A stretch of DNA of 64,000 bases from an uncultured Oscillospiraceae bacterium. Its GTDB lineage: Bacteria; Bacillota; Clostridia; Oscillospirales; Oscillospiraceae. A model generated the notes under the pieces. That model had not been told where the DNA came from and ran no database searches. It was given only the letters and a program-made list of their open reading frames with translations. The position numbers were made by a program, and so were the translations under genes. Shown piece after piece: positions 51,290 through 59,891 of this stretch; position 1 is the first letter of the stretch; each line of letters opens with the position of its first letter. The DNA lies in the NCBI GenBank assembly GCA_934597345.1, contig CAKTRJ010000004.1:22758-86757 (forward strand), given 5' to 3'.

Positions 51290-52672
51290 TCATTCCGCCG
51301 GGGTGATCAGCTTCGCCGTGCGCTGCTCCATGGGGACATAGTGATCCTTGATGGTCACGGCGCGGTAGGCGGGACGCATGATCCGGTGGCAGGTCACCAC
51401 TTCCTCAATACGGTTGGCGCACCAGCCCGCGATACGGGCCGAGGCGAACAGCGGCGTAAACACATCCTCCGGGATGCCCAGCATGGTGTAGACAAGACCG
51501 GAGTACATGTCCACATTGGCGCACATAGGCATGTCGTTGCGGCGGCGCTCCTGCACCAGCGGGATGCCCAGTTCTTCGACTTTTTGCAGCAGGGCGAAGT
51601 CCTCAGCGTAGCCCTTGACCTCCGCCATGTGCTGGGCGTACTTCTTCAGCAGCACCGCGCGGGGATCGGAGATGGTGTACACCGCATGGCCCAGACCGTA
51701 GAGCTTGCCGGACTTGTCACCGGCCTCGCCGTCCAGCAGCTTGTTCAGATAGTCCTTGATGGAGCCGTCATCGTGGGGGTCTACGTTCTCCTTGATGTAC
51801 TGGAACATCTCCATGACCTTGGCGTTGGCGCCGCCGTGCAGCGGGCCCTTCAGGGAGCCCACCGCGCCGGCGATGGCGCTGTAGGTATCCGTGCCGCTGG
51901 AGGACATGGCGCGGCAGACGAAGGTGGAGTTGTTGCCGCCGCCGTGCTCGGCATGCACCATCAGCATCATGTCCAGCAGATGGGCCTCCTCCTCGGTGTA
52001 CTGCTTGTCGGGCCGGATCATCCGCAGGAAGTTCTCCGCCGTGGACAGGTCGTCCTCCGGGAAGTGGATGTGCAGGGAGTCGCCCTGGAAGTAGTGACGC
52101 TTCACCGCGTAGGCGTTGGCCACAATAGAGGGGAAGCAGCCCACCAGCTTGATGGATTGCAGCAGCATATTCTCCACCGACGTGTCGTCGGGATTGTCGT
52201 CATAGGAATACAGCGCCAGCACGCTGCGAGCCAGTTTGTTCATGATGTTCCGGCTGGGGTGGCGCATGATCATGTCCTCGGTAAAGCCGTCGGGCAGCTT
52301 TCTGGCCCGCTTCATGATCTCGTTGAAGTATTGCAGCTCCGTCTTGGAGGGCAGATAGCCCAGCAGCAGCAGATAGGCCACCTCCTCATAGCCGAAGGTG
52401 CCCGCCTTGCGGTGGGCCTCTACAATCTCGTTCAGCTCGATGCCGCGGTAGTACAGCTGGCCGGGCTTGGGGATGCGCTGGCCGTCCTGGATGAAGTAGC
52501 CCTGCACGCTGCCCACCTTGGACACGCCTGCCAGAACGCCGGTGCCGTCGCTGTTGCGCAGGCCGCGCTTCACGTCGCCCCGGTAATACTCCTCGCCGAT
52601 GTGGTACTCCTGCTGGATCAGCTGGCCCAGAGAGCCTGCAAATTTCTCCAGTGTTCCGCCGTTGTTGTTCAT
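51290..52672 (-). CDS. gltA: Citrate synthase (citrate/2-methylcitrate synthase family)
   Basis: Condenses oxaloacetate and acetyl-CoA; 460 aa, with an N-terminal extension of about 60 residues typical of clostridial members. Catalytic residues lie in MVHAEHGGGNNSTF, GLGHAVYTISDPR and CANVDMYSG (His, His, Asp). The ATG at 52672 follows AAAGGAG; an in-frame GTG/ATG upstream lacks a site. Single gene; in an anaerobe it likely serves glutamate synthesis through a partial TCA cycle. Confidence 0.94.
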   Translation of the reverse strand: MNNNGGTLEKFAGSLGQLIQQEYHIGEEYYRGDVKRGLRNSDGTGVLAGVSKVGSVQGYFIQDGQRIPKPGQLYYRGIELNEIVEAHRKAGTFGYEEVAYLLLLGYLPSKTELQYFNEIMKRARKLPDGFTEDMIMRHPSRNIMNKLARSVLALYSYDDNPDDTSVENMLLQSIKLVGCFPSIVANAYAVKRHYFQGDSLHIHFPEDDLSTAENFLRMIRPDKQYTEEEAHLLDMMLMVHAEHGGGNNSTFVCRAMSSSGTDTYSAIAGAVGSLKGPLHGGANAKVMEMFQYIKENVDPHDDGSIKDYLNKLLDGEAGDKSGKLYGLGHAVYTISDPRAVLLKKYAQHMAEVKGYAEDFALLQKVEELGIPLVQERRRNDMPMCANVDMYSGLVYTMLGIPEDVFTPLFASARIAGWCANRIEEVVTCHRIMRPAYRAVTIKDHYVPMEQRTAKLITPAE

Positions 52673-52870
52673 GATCGTGTGCTCCTTTCCATAGCCGCGC
52701 CCCATGGGCGTCCCTCAAATACGAGCCCATTATAAACCTGCCATTGCTATTTTGCAAGTATTATTTTTATAAGATTCATTTTTTGGCGAAAAACAATGTG
52801 AAAATTTCATAAAACGCAAAAAAATGAATGTTGAGGACATGGAACTTGCATTGTGCGTGAGCTGATATGA

Positions 52871-52911
52871 AAAAAGGAACCGGACGGGGTAACCCCGCCC
52901 GGTTCCTTTTT
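52871..52911 (-). terminator. Terminator of the metQNI operon
   Basis: AAAAAGGAACCGG (52871-52883) pairs with CCGGTTCCTTTTT (52899-52911), with an inner CGGGG/CCCCG stem. Confidence 0.92.
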
Positions 52912-52921
52912 ATAATAGCGG

Positions 52922-53620
52922 TTACTTCAATCTCTTGTCGCATTTCTTGCTGAGCCACGTTCCCAGACTCTGGAACAGCTGCACCAGCAGAATCAGCAGC
53001 ACCACCGCCACCAGCATCACCAGATACTTATAGCGATAGTAGCCGTAGTCAATGGCGATCTTGCCCAGTCCGCCGCCGCCGATGATACCGCTCATGGCGG
53101 AGTAGCCCAGAATGGTGGTCAGTGCGATGGTCACGTTCTGGATGAGAGAGGGGACGCTCTCCGGGATCATCACCTTGCAGATGATCTGCATGGGGGTGGC
53201 GCCCATGCTCTGGGCGGCCTCGATGATGTTGCCGTCCACCTCGCGGAGGCTGGTCTCCACCAGACGGGCCACGAAGGGGAAAGCCGCCGCCACCAGCGGC
53301 ACGATGGTGGCCGTGGTGCCGATGGAAGTGCCGATCAGCAGGCGGGACAGGGGGAACACCATGATCATCAGGATCAGAAACGGCACGGAGCGCAGCAGGT
53401 TGATGATCACATTCAGCACCTGCATCAGCCAGCGGGGCAGGGGCAGCACGCCGCCCTTTTCGCCCACCACCAGCAGTACGCCCAGGGGCAGGCCGATCAC
53501 CAGCGACAGCGCCGTGCTGAGCACCGTCATGTAGAAGGTCTCCCAGATGGCGAAGGGCAGGGAGGGCAGCACCGTTGTCAGATCCTGTACGGACTGTGCG
53601 CTGAACAGATTACTGTACAT
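52922..53620 (-). CDS. metI: D/L-methionine ABC transporter permease MetI
   Basis: 232 aa with about five membrane helices and the permease EAA-type loop EAAQSMGATPMQIICKVMIP that docks on MetN. Its start overlaps the end of metN by 11 nt. Last gene of metQNI, ending before a terminator. Imports methionine together with MetN and MetQ. Confidence 0.94.
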   Translation of the reverse strand: MYSNLFSAQSVQDLTTVLPSLPFAIWETFYMTVLSTALSLVIGLPLGVLLVVGEKGGVLPLPRWLMQVLNVIINLLRSVPFLILMIMVFPLSRLLIGTSIGTTATIVPLVAAAFPFVARLVETSLREVDGNIIEAAQSMGATPMQIICKVMIPESVPSLIQNVTIALTTILGYSAMSGIIGGGGLGKIAIDYGYYRYKYLVMLVAVVLLILLVQLFQSLGTWLSKKCDKRLK

Positions 53621-54620
53621 CGTGGTCTACCTCCTCTACCTGCACGTTGGCGATGTTTTTGATAAAAGCAACAGCCCGGTCAAAGTGGGCGCTGGGGATA
53701 CCCAGCATCATGCTGCCGTAAACCTCCTCAGAGAGGCTCTGGGTGCTGGCGGAAATGACGTTGCAGAAGATGTTCTCCTCCGCCGCCAGCCGCGCCACCA
53801 TGGGGATGCTGGTGGTCTTGCTGTCCTTGAATACCAGGCGCACCAGCCGCTCACCGGCGGGATCGTATACCTGGGCGTCGGCGCCGCCGGGGAACACCAG
53901 ACGGCGTCCCGCGGCGGACTTGGGCGCGGCGAACACCGTGCCCACCAGGCCGGATTCCGCCACCACGCCGCCGTCCAGAATGGCCACATGGCTGCAGATC
54001 TCCTTCACCACGCTCATCTGGTGGGTAATGACCACCACGGTGATGCCCAGCTTCTTGTTGATGTCCCGGATCAGCTCCAGGATCTGCCGGGTGGTGTTGG
54101 GGTCCAGGGCGCTGGTGGCCTCGTCGCACAGCAGCACCTTGGGATCGGTGGCCAGCGCGCGGGCAATGGCAATGCGCTGCTGCTGGCCGCCGGACAGCTG
54201 GGCGGGGTAGGCGTTGGCCTTGTCAGGTAGGCCCACCAGCTCCAGCAGCTCATGGGCGCGCTTTTCGGCCTCGGCCTTCTTCACGCCAACCAGCTCCATG
54301 GGAAAGCATACGTTCTTCAGACAGGTCCGCTGCATCAGCAGATTGAAATGCTGGAAGATCATGGTGATGCCCCGGCGTGCCTCACGCAGCTGGGCGGGGG
54401 TCATGGTGTCCAGCCGCTGGCCGTTCACCACGATCTCGCCGCTGGTGGGCCGCTCCAACAGGTTGATGCACCGCACCAGCGTGCTCTTGCCGGCGCCGGA
54501 CATGCCGATGATGCCGTAGATGTCCCCATCCTCGATGGTAAGGGAGACGTCCTTGAGCGCGTCTACCCCTCCGGCAGAGCCGGAATCAAACGTCTTGCTG
54601 ACGTGTTTCAGTTCGATCAT
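53610..54620 (-). CDS. metN: Methionine ABC transporter ATP-binding protein MetN
   Basis: 336 aa. ATPase domain with Walker A GMSGAGKST, signature LSGGQQQR, Walker B VLLCDEATSALDP and H-loop THQ. The C-terminal NIL domain (about 255-335) senses intracellular methionine and inhibits transport in MetN of E. coli. 21 nt after metQ. Confidence 0.95.
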   Translation of the reverse strand: MIELKHVSKTFDSGSAGGVDALKDVSLTIEDGDIYGIIGMSGAGKSTLVRCINLLERPTSGEIVVNGQRLDTMTPAQLREARRGITMIFQHFNLLMQRTCLKNVCFPMELVGVKKAEAEKRAHELLELVGLPDKANAYPAQLSGGQQQRIAIARALATDPKVLLCDEATSALDPNTTRQILELIRDINKKLGITVVVITHQMSVVKEICSHVAILDGGVVAESGLVGTVFAAPKSAAGRRLVFPGGADAQVYDPAGERLVRLVFKDSKTTSIPMVARLAAEENIFCNVISASTQSLSEEVYGSMMLGIPSAHFDRAVAFIKNIANVQVEEVDHDVQ

Positions 54621-54641
54621 GGACGTCTCCCTCCTTCTTCC

Positions 54642-55544
54642 TTACTTGCTGGCAGTCACAGCGTCCAGAGTGGTCTGCTTGCCGCCGTACAGGCCCATGG
54701 GCTCCACGTGGATGGCGGAAACAGAGACGATGTGAGTGCCGTTCTGGGCATTGAAGTCCTCCAGATAGGGCAGGTGCTGGAAGTAGTTGGCGTCCACGGT
54801 GCCGTCGTCCACCACGGTGTTGGGCACAACGTAGTCATTGTAGACCTGGATGTCCAGGGTGATGCCCTTGTCGGCCAGGATGGTCTTGACGACCTCCAGG
54901 ATCTCGGCGTGGGGAGCGGGGGAGGCGGCGATGGTGATGGTCTCACCGTTCAGGGCGTCGTAATCCACGGTGGCGTCATAGCCGTCGGTGGGGTTCTCTA
55001 CCACGGAGACCACGGAGCCATTGTACTTCTCATTGATGAAATCCACCACCTGCTGGCTCTCCAGAGCAGCCTTCAGGGCCAGGGTCTTGGGGGAGGTCTC
55101 GTTGCCCTCCTTCACGGTCAGGATGTTGGCGTAAGCGGAGGCGCTGCCCTCGATCAGCAGGGAATCGCTGACGGGATTCAGACCGGCGCTGATGGCGTAG
55201 TTGCTGTTGATCACGGCGTAGTCCACATCCTGCAGCTGGTTGGGCAGCTGAGCGGCCTCGGCCTCGACGATCTCAACGTTGTACGGATTCTCCACGATGT
55301 CGTTCTTGGTGGCGGTGATGCCTGCGCCGTCAGCCAGCTTGATGATGCCGTTCTCCTGCAGCAGCAGCAGGGCGCGGGCCTCGTTGGTGGTGTCGTTGGG
55401 AACAGCGATCTGGATGACGGGCTTCTGCTCGTCGCCGCCGTCACCGTCGGTGGTGCTGCCGCCGCCGCAGGCGGTCAGGCTCAGGATCAGGACCAGCGCC
55501 AGTGCCAGCGCGGCCAGCTTTACGAAATAGTTGTGCTTTTTCAT
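54642..55544 (-). CDS. metQ: Methionine-binding lipoprotein MetQ (NlpA family)
   Basis: 300 aa; signal peptide with lipobox LTAC (Cys26), a short Gly/Ser/Asp linker, then the NlpA-type binding domain (IQIAVPNDTTNEARALLLLQ, LPNQLQDVDYAVINSNYA, TLDIQVYNDYVVPN). Captures methionine at the surface for MetNI. It is preceded by a terminator hairpin and a Met/Cys-rich leader frame, so expression is probably attenuated when sulfur amino acids are plentiful. Confidence 0.94.
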   Translation of the reverse strand: MKKHNYFVKLAALALALVLILSLTACGGGSTTDGDGGDEQKPVIQIAVPNDTTNEARALLLLQENGIIKLADGAGITATKNDIVENPYNVEIVEAEAAQLPNQLQDVDYAVINSNYAISAGLNPVSDSLLIEGSASAYANILTVKEGNETSPKTLALKAALESQQVVDFINEKYNGSVVSVVENPTDGYDATVDYDALNGETITIAASPAPHAEILEVVKTILADKGITLDIQVYNDYVVPNTVVDDGTVDANYFQHLPYLEDFNAQNGTHIVSVSAIHVEPMGLYGGKQTTLDAVTASK

Positions 55545-55590
55545 GATGTTTGTCTCCTTTTTTCATCAATGTAGGTTTGCGGGTGAAGAA

Positions 55591-55630
55591 CAAAAATAAA
55601 ACGGTGGCAGGTCAATCGACCTTCCACCGT
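55591..55630 (-). terminator. Attenuator-type terminator before metQ
   Basis: Minus strand: ACGGTGGAAGGTC (55630-55618), GATT loop, GACCTGCCACCGT (55613-55601, one mismatch), then TTTTATTTTTG. It lies between the leader peptide's stop (24 nt away) and metQ (about 56 nt). It would stop transcription before metQ unless an alternative fold forms. TTGACC within it can pair with GGTCAA in the leader coding region. Confidence 0.8.
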
Positions 55631-55654
55631 TCATGACTGTTGTTCATCCTGTGT

Positions 55655-55774
55655 TCAGCAGGACGCCATACCGTCAGGGAAAATCAGTTGACCAATCTGG
55701 GCGCGACGAAACATGCACATGCGGCACATGCACATCTCCATAGACATCATCATCACGGCGCTCAGCTTCTTCAT
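55655..55774 (-). CDS. Met/Cys-rich leader peptide of the metQNI operon
   Basis: 39 aa starting MKKLSAVMMMSMEMCMCRMC. Residues 8-21 contain eight Met and three Cys; after that the composition is ordinary and the frame ends SC-stop. AAAGGAG lies 10 nt before the ATG (a GTG one codon earlier is also possible), and a good promoter lies 56 nt upstream. Its place before an intrinsic terminator and a methionine importer matches classic amino-acid leader peptides: ribosomes stalling at Met/Cys codons when charged tRNA is short would favour antitermination. No SAM riboswitch or T-box core is visible. The peptide itself probably has no other role. Confidence 0.75.
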   Translation of the reverse strand: MKKLSAVMMMSMEMCMCRMCMFRRAQIGQLIFPDGMASC

Positions 55775-55829
55775 CACTGATTTTCTCCTTTCCTCAGTTC
55801 TCAATGGCGTGTCCGCCTTGGATGGTGGC

Positions 55830-55858
55830 ATGGTAACGCTTTCGGCACCATTTGTCAA
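55830..55858 (-). promoter_or_regulatory. Promoter of the metQNI leader
   Basis: Minus strand TTGACA (55853-55858), 17-nt spacer, TACCAT (55830-55835). Transcription would begin near 55823, giving about 50 nt before the leader peptide start. Confidence 0.8.
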
Positions 55859-55991
55859 CCCCCTTTTTTACATTCCGGCCATTTGCAAGAAAATTCAACA
55901 GGTTTCACCTACTGTTTTTGTATGTTTCGCCACAAGAGAAGCGATCGGAATAATGACGGCTTTTGACTGCCATTTGTTGGTGGTATTGCAT

Positions 55992-56030
55992 AAAGAAGGA
56001 TGCCGTGCAGTTGGCACGGCATCCTTCTTT
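55992..56030 (-). terminator. Terminator of the MATE gene
   Basis: AAAGAAGGATGCCGTGC (55992-56008), AGTTG loop, GCACGGCATCCTTCTTT (56014-56030), starting at the MATE stop codon. The stretch 55859-55991 shows nothing else. Confidence 0.9.
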
Positions 56031-57342
56031 ATGCTTTCTTCAAAAACCTTCTCAAGAACCACACCGCCATCACGGCGCAGACGACCTCGGAGATCACCGG
56101 CGCGTACCAGATGGCATTGCCGCCCACGGTAAAGGCCAGCACTGCCAGCGCCGCGGCCTGAAACACCAGTCCTCGGCCTACGGAGATGCAGATGGCCCCG
56201 GTGGGACGCTCCACCGCCGTCAGGAAGCCGCCCATCAGGACGTTGCTGCCCAGCAGCAGGTAGCATAGGCCGTACCGGCGCAGCGCCCCGGCGGCGTCCG
56301 CCACCAGCGCGGGATTCTCTTTTCCCAGGAAAATACCGGCGATCTGGGGCGCGAAGGCCATCACGACGGCGCAGATGACCACCGTCATGATCCCCACCGC
56401 CGTAAAGCCGTACCGCAGCAGCTTGCGATAGCCCGCCGCGTCCTCCTTGCCGTAGTGGTAGCTCACCAGCGGCTGGCTGCCCTGGGAGATGCCCAGCATG
56501 GTGTTGATGATCAGGGTGTTCACATAGGCGATGATGGTGTAGCACACCAGACCGTCGTCCCCCAGACACCGCAGGATGATTCGGTTGAAAAGGAAGATCA
56601 TCACGCCGTTGCACAGCTCTGTCACGCCGTCGGCCACGCCGATGGGGAGGAGCCGCTTATAGATATGCCAATCCATTCTGAACTTCACAAAATGGAAGGT
56701 ATTGTGTCCCCGCAGGAAGTGGCGCAGATAGATCACGCAGGTCAGCAGCTGGGAAAGTCCCGTGGCAAAGGCTGCGCCCCACACGCCCCAGTCCAGAAGG
56801 AAAATGGCCACATAGTCCAGCACGCAGTTGGTCAGGCATCCGGCAATGACCGTCAGAATGGCGATGCGGGGATACCCGTCGGTCTTGATGAGCACCTCCA
56901 TGTTGTAGGACACGATGAAGCACATCGCAAAGGGCGCGAGGCCCCGCAGATAGTCCATGGTGTACTGATAGGTGACGCCCTTTGCGCCCAGCAGCACGGC
57001 AAACGGCTCCAGAAAGACGAACACCAGCACCGTGATGGTCACGCCGATGCACGTCAGCAGCACCGTGTTCTGTGTGAACAGGCTGTTGGCCTTTTCGCCC
57101 TCGCCCTTTCCTAAGTAGATGGCGATAATGGTGCTGGTTCCCACGGCGAAGATGATGCCAATAGAGAACAGCACGTTGGTGAACGGCACCGCCAGATTCA
57201 CCGCCGCCATGGCGTATTCTCCCACGCCCTTGGCCACCATCAGCCCATCCACAATGGAATACAGGCTGAACACCATCAGCGACGCCACCGTTGCGGCCAC
57301 GAAATGTAGAAACTGCGATAAAAGACTGCGCTCATTGAGCAT
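56029..57342 (-). CDS. MATE-family efflux transporter
   Basis: 437 aa with 12 membrane helices in two repeats; typical MATE stretches include LYSIVDGLMVAKGVGEYAMA and AVNLAVPF. Exports drugs or metabolites against Na+ or H+. Own promoter (TTGACA-17-TAGAAT) and terminator. Substrate not predictable. Confidence 0.92.
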   Translation of the reverse strand: MLNERSLLSQFLHFVAATVASLMVFSLYSIVDGLMVAKGVGEYAMAAVNLAVPFTNVLFSIGIIFAVGTSTIIAIYLGKGEGEKANSLFTQNTVLLTCIGVTITVLVFVFLEPFAVLLGAKGVTYQYTMDYLRGLAPFAMCFIVSYNMEVLIKTDGYPRIAILTVIAGCLTNCVLDYVAIFLLDWGVWGAAFATGLSQLLTCVIYLRHFLRGHNTFHFVKFRMDWHIYKRLLPIGVADGVTELCNGVMIFLFNRIILRCLGDDGLVCYTIIAYVNTLIINTMLGISQGSQPLVSYHYGKEDAAGYRKLLRYGFTAVGIMTVVICAVVMAFAPQIAGIFLGKENPALVADAAGALRRYGLCYLLLGSNVLMGGFLTAVERPTGAICISVGRGLVFQAAALAVLAFTVGGNAIWYAPVISEVVCAVMAVWFLRRFLKKA

Positions 57343-57396
57343 TTTAGATAGTACTCCTCACTTTCCTCCCTCAGTTTGCAAAGGGGTATTATTTCT

Positions 57397-57425
57397 ATTC
57401 TAACGAAAATTTTCAACAATGTCAA
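57397..57425 (-). promoter_or_regulatory. Promoter of the MATE gene
   Basis: Minus strand TTGACA (57420-57425), 17-nt spacer, TAGAAT (57397-57402). Confidence 0.8.
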
Positions 57426-57495
57426 ATAGTCTTTCTGTTAAGGAGATACTATATAAATAAATTGTGCAGAATCTATGTGGAAAAAATAACAAAGC

Positions 57496-57524
57496 TTGTC
57501 AAACCACCGGCGGTCATGTATACT
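57496..57524 (+). promoter_or_regulatory. Promoter of the Na/Pi cotransporter gene
   Basis: TTGTCA (57496-57501), 17-nt spacer, TATACT (57519-57524), 48 nt before the ATG. Confidence 0.8.
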
Positions 57525-57572
57525 GACACTGTATATTAGAATTCATCATTTGTAATATGGGGGAGTTTGGGC

Positions 57573-59330
57573 ATGGGAATTGCGGACGTCATATCGCTGC
57601 TGGGCGGCATCGCGCTGTTTCTGTACGGCATGGCCGTCATGGGCGACAATCTGAAAAAGGTGGCCGGCAGCAAGCTGGAGCTGGTGCTCTATAAGCTGTC
57701 GGGTACGCCGCTGAAGGGTGTGCTGCTGGGCACCGGCGTCACCGCCGTGATCCAGTCTTCCTCCGCCACCTCTGTGATGGTGGTGGGCTTTGTCAACTCC
57801 GGCATGATGAAGGTGCGGCAGGCCATCGGCGTTATCATGGGCGCGATCCTGGGCACCAGCGTCACCGGCTGGATCCTGTGTCTGAACAGTCTCTCCGGCG
57901 GCAGCGGCTGGGTGGATCTGCTGTCCACCGCCACGCTGACGGGCCTGTTCGCCATTGTGGGCATCCTGCTGCGGATGGTGAAGGGAAAGCCCAACCGCAA
58001 GCATCTGGGCAACATCCTGCTGGGCTTCGCCGTGCTGATGTACGGTATGACCGCCATGTCCGGCGCGGTGGCGCCCTTGAAGGAGAGCGAGGCGTTTATC
58101 CAGATTCTTACCAAGTTCTCCAATCCGCTGCTGGGTATTCTGGTGGGCCTTGCCTTTACCAGCATCCTGCAAAGCGCCAGCGCTGCTGTGGGTATCCTGC
58201 AGGTACTGGCCGGCACCGGCGCCATTACCTTCGAGATCGCCCTGCCCATCACCATGGGCATTGCTATCGGCGCGGCCGTGCCTGTGCTGCTGTCGGCCCT
58301 GGGCGCCAACATCAGCGGCAAGCGCACCGCCTTTGTCTATCTGCTGATCGACGTGCTGGGCGTGGTCATCTGGGCGATGCTGTTCTATGCCGCCAACGCC
58401 ATCTTCCATTTTACCTTCCTGTCCGTCGTTATGACCACCGTTACCGTGGCGCTGATGAACACCCTGTTCCGTCTGGCCACTGTGGTGGTGCTGACCCCCG
58501 CCATCCCCCTGATGGAAAAGCTGGTGATCTGGCTGATCCCCGACAAGGGGGACGAGCTGCTGTCCCAGCATGATATGGACCGACTGGAGGAGCGCTTCCT
58601 CCAGCACCCGGCGCTGGCCATCGAGCAAAGCCGTCTGGTGACGGATTCCATGGCGGAAAAGGCGAAGGACAACCTGCTGCGTGCCATGGCCCTGCGGAGC
58701 GAATACAGCAACCGGGGCTATGAAATAGTGGACGAGTCCGAGCAGCTGATCGACCGCTATGAGGACAAGCTGGGCACCTATCTCATGAAGCTGACGGCCC
58801 GATCCCTGTCCCCGGCCCAGACGGAGGAGGTGGCCAAGTACCTCCACACCATCTCCGACTTCGAGCGTATCTCAGACCACGCCTGCAACGTGGCCGACGT
58901 CTGCCAGGAGATCGACGAGAAGAAGATCGAATTCTCTGACGAAGCTCTCCACGAGCTGGAGGTGCTGGAGGGTGCCGTCACCGAGATCCTGGGCATCTCC
59001 ATCGAGGCCTTCACCGGCGGCAACCTGCAATTGGCCGCCCGTGTGGAGCCGTTGGAGGAGATCATCGACGGCCTGTGCGACGAGATGAAGTCCCACCATG
59101 TGGACCGCTTGCAGCAGGGCGTCTGCACCCTGAATCAGGGCTTCGTATTCAACGATCTGCTGACCAACTACGAGCGCGTGGCTGACCACTGCTCCAACAT
59201 CGCCGTGGCCGTCATCGAGGTGGAGAGCGACAGCTTCGACACCCACGAGTATCTCAACAGCGTCAAGGCCATGAAGGACGCTTCCTTCGCCCGGTACTAC
59301 GACGAATACAAGAAGAAATACACGTTTTGA
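57573..59330 (+). CDS. Na+/phosphate cotransporter family protein with PhoU-like C-terminal domain
   Basis: 585 aa. The membrane domain (1 to about 310) holds two Na/Pi repeats, each with a QSSSAT- or QSASA-type motif (TAVIQSSSATSVM; TSILQSASAAVG). The C-terminal PhoU-like helical domain (about 350-560) may regulate uptake. The ATG at 57573 with GGGGGAG upstream is preferred to a TTG two codons earlier. Single gene with its own promoter and terminator. Confidence 0.92.
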   Translation: MGIADVISLLGGIALFLYGMAVMGDNLKKVAGSKLELVLYKLSGTPLKGVLLGTGVTAVIQSSSATSVMVVGFVNSGMMKVRQAIGVIMGAILGTSVTGWILCLNSLSGGSGWVDLLSTATLTGLFAIVGILLRMVKGKPNRKHLGNILLGFAVLMYGMTAMSGAVAPLKESEAFIQILTKFSNPLLGILVGLAFTSILQSASAAVGILQVLAGTGAITFEIALPITMGIAIGAAVPVLLSALGANISGKRTAFVYLLIDVLGVVIWAMLFYAANAIFHFTFLSVVMTTVTVALMNTLFRLATVVVLTPAIPLMEKLVIWLIPDKGDELLSQHDMDRLEERFLQHPALAIEQSRLVTDSMAEKAKDNLLRAMALRSEYSNRGYEIVDESEQLIDRYEDKLGTYLMKLTARSLSPAQTEEVAKYLHTISDFERISDHACNVADVCQEIDEKKIEFSDEALHELEVLEGAVTEILGISIEAFTGGNLQLAARVEPLEEIIDGLCDEMKSHHVDRLQQGVCTLNQGFVFNDLLTNYERVADHCSNIAVAVIEVESDSFDTHEYLNSVKAMKDASFARYYDEYKKKYTF

Positions 59331-59334
59331 GCAT

Positions 59335-59375
59335 AAAAAAAGTACCGTATGGCTCATGCCATACGGTACTTTTTT
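59335..59375. terminator. Bidirectional terminator
   Basis: Stem AGTACCGTATGGC (59341-59353)/GCCATACGGTACT (59358-59370), TCAT loop, flanked by A- and T-tracts. Confidence 0.93.
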
Positions 59376-59820
59376 ATGCGTCCTTCCAATGCTTCAGCGT
59401 AGACAGATATCCGTCGAACTGCGCGCGGCGGACATCCTCCGCCGTACTCTCCGGGTTGGGCATGTGGGCCACCAGAAAATCCAGAAGCGACGCCTTGTCG
59501 GCATAGGCAAACCGCCCGCCGGCATAGCACCACTTGCAGTAATCCTCGTTGAACGCGCCGTCCGGCTCGCGGCTGGTGGTGCCATCCTCCAGCGGCATCC
59601 CGCAGCACTGGCATACCAGCGTCCGGGGCGCGCCCAGCAGCGTATTGATGGATGCGTCCAGCTCCTTCGACAGCAGCTTCAGCGTTTCCACATTGGGCAT
59701 GGTCTCGCCGTTCTCCCAGCGGGACACCGCCTGACGGGTCACATGCACCCGCTCCGCCAGCTCGTTCTGGGACAGGCCCTGCTTCGTCCGCAGCGCCTGA
59801 ATGATCTCTTTTGTCTCCAT
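59374..59820 (-). CDS. XRE-family regulator with C-terminal zinc ribbon
   Basis: 148 aa. Helix-turn-helix (about 4-58: GLSQNELAERVHVTRQAVSR) followed by a putative zinc ribbon (LVCQCCGMPLEDG then FNEDYCKWCYAGG) whose four key Cys are intact. The domain pair is common in Clostridia regulators of unknown signal. Start at 59820 with AAGGAGG upstream; a longer frame is less likely. Confidence 0.88.
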   Translation of the reverse strand: METKEIIQALRTKQGLSQNELAERVHVTRQAVSRWENGETMPNVETLKLLSKELDASINTLLGAPRTLVCQCCGMPLEDGTTSREPDGAFNEDYCKWCYAGGRFAYADKASLLDFLVAHMPNPESTAEDVRRAQFDGYLSTLKHWKDA

Positions 59821-59891
59821 TTGACCGCCTCCTTGTGAAAACAGCTTACCACATCCGGCGGGATCTGACAAGCAACCGTCTGTTGCCCCCC

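Noticed and set aside
55545..55858. SAM riboswitch or T-box upstream of metQ
   Set aside because: No S-box helices or conserved core and no T-box AGGGUGGNACCGCG stretch could be found; the leader frame and terminator explain the region better.
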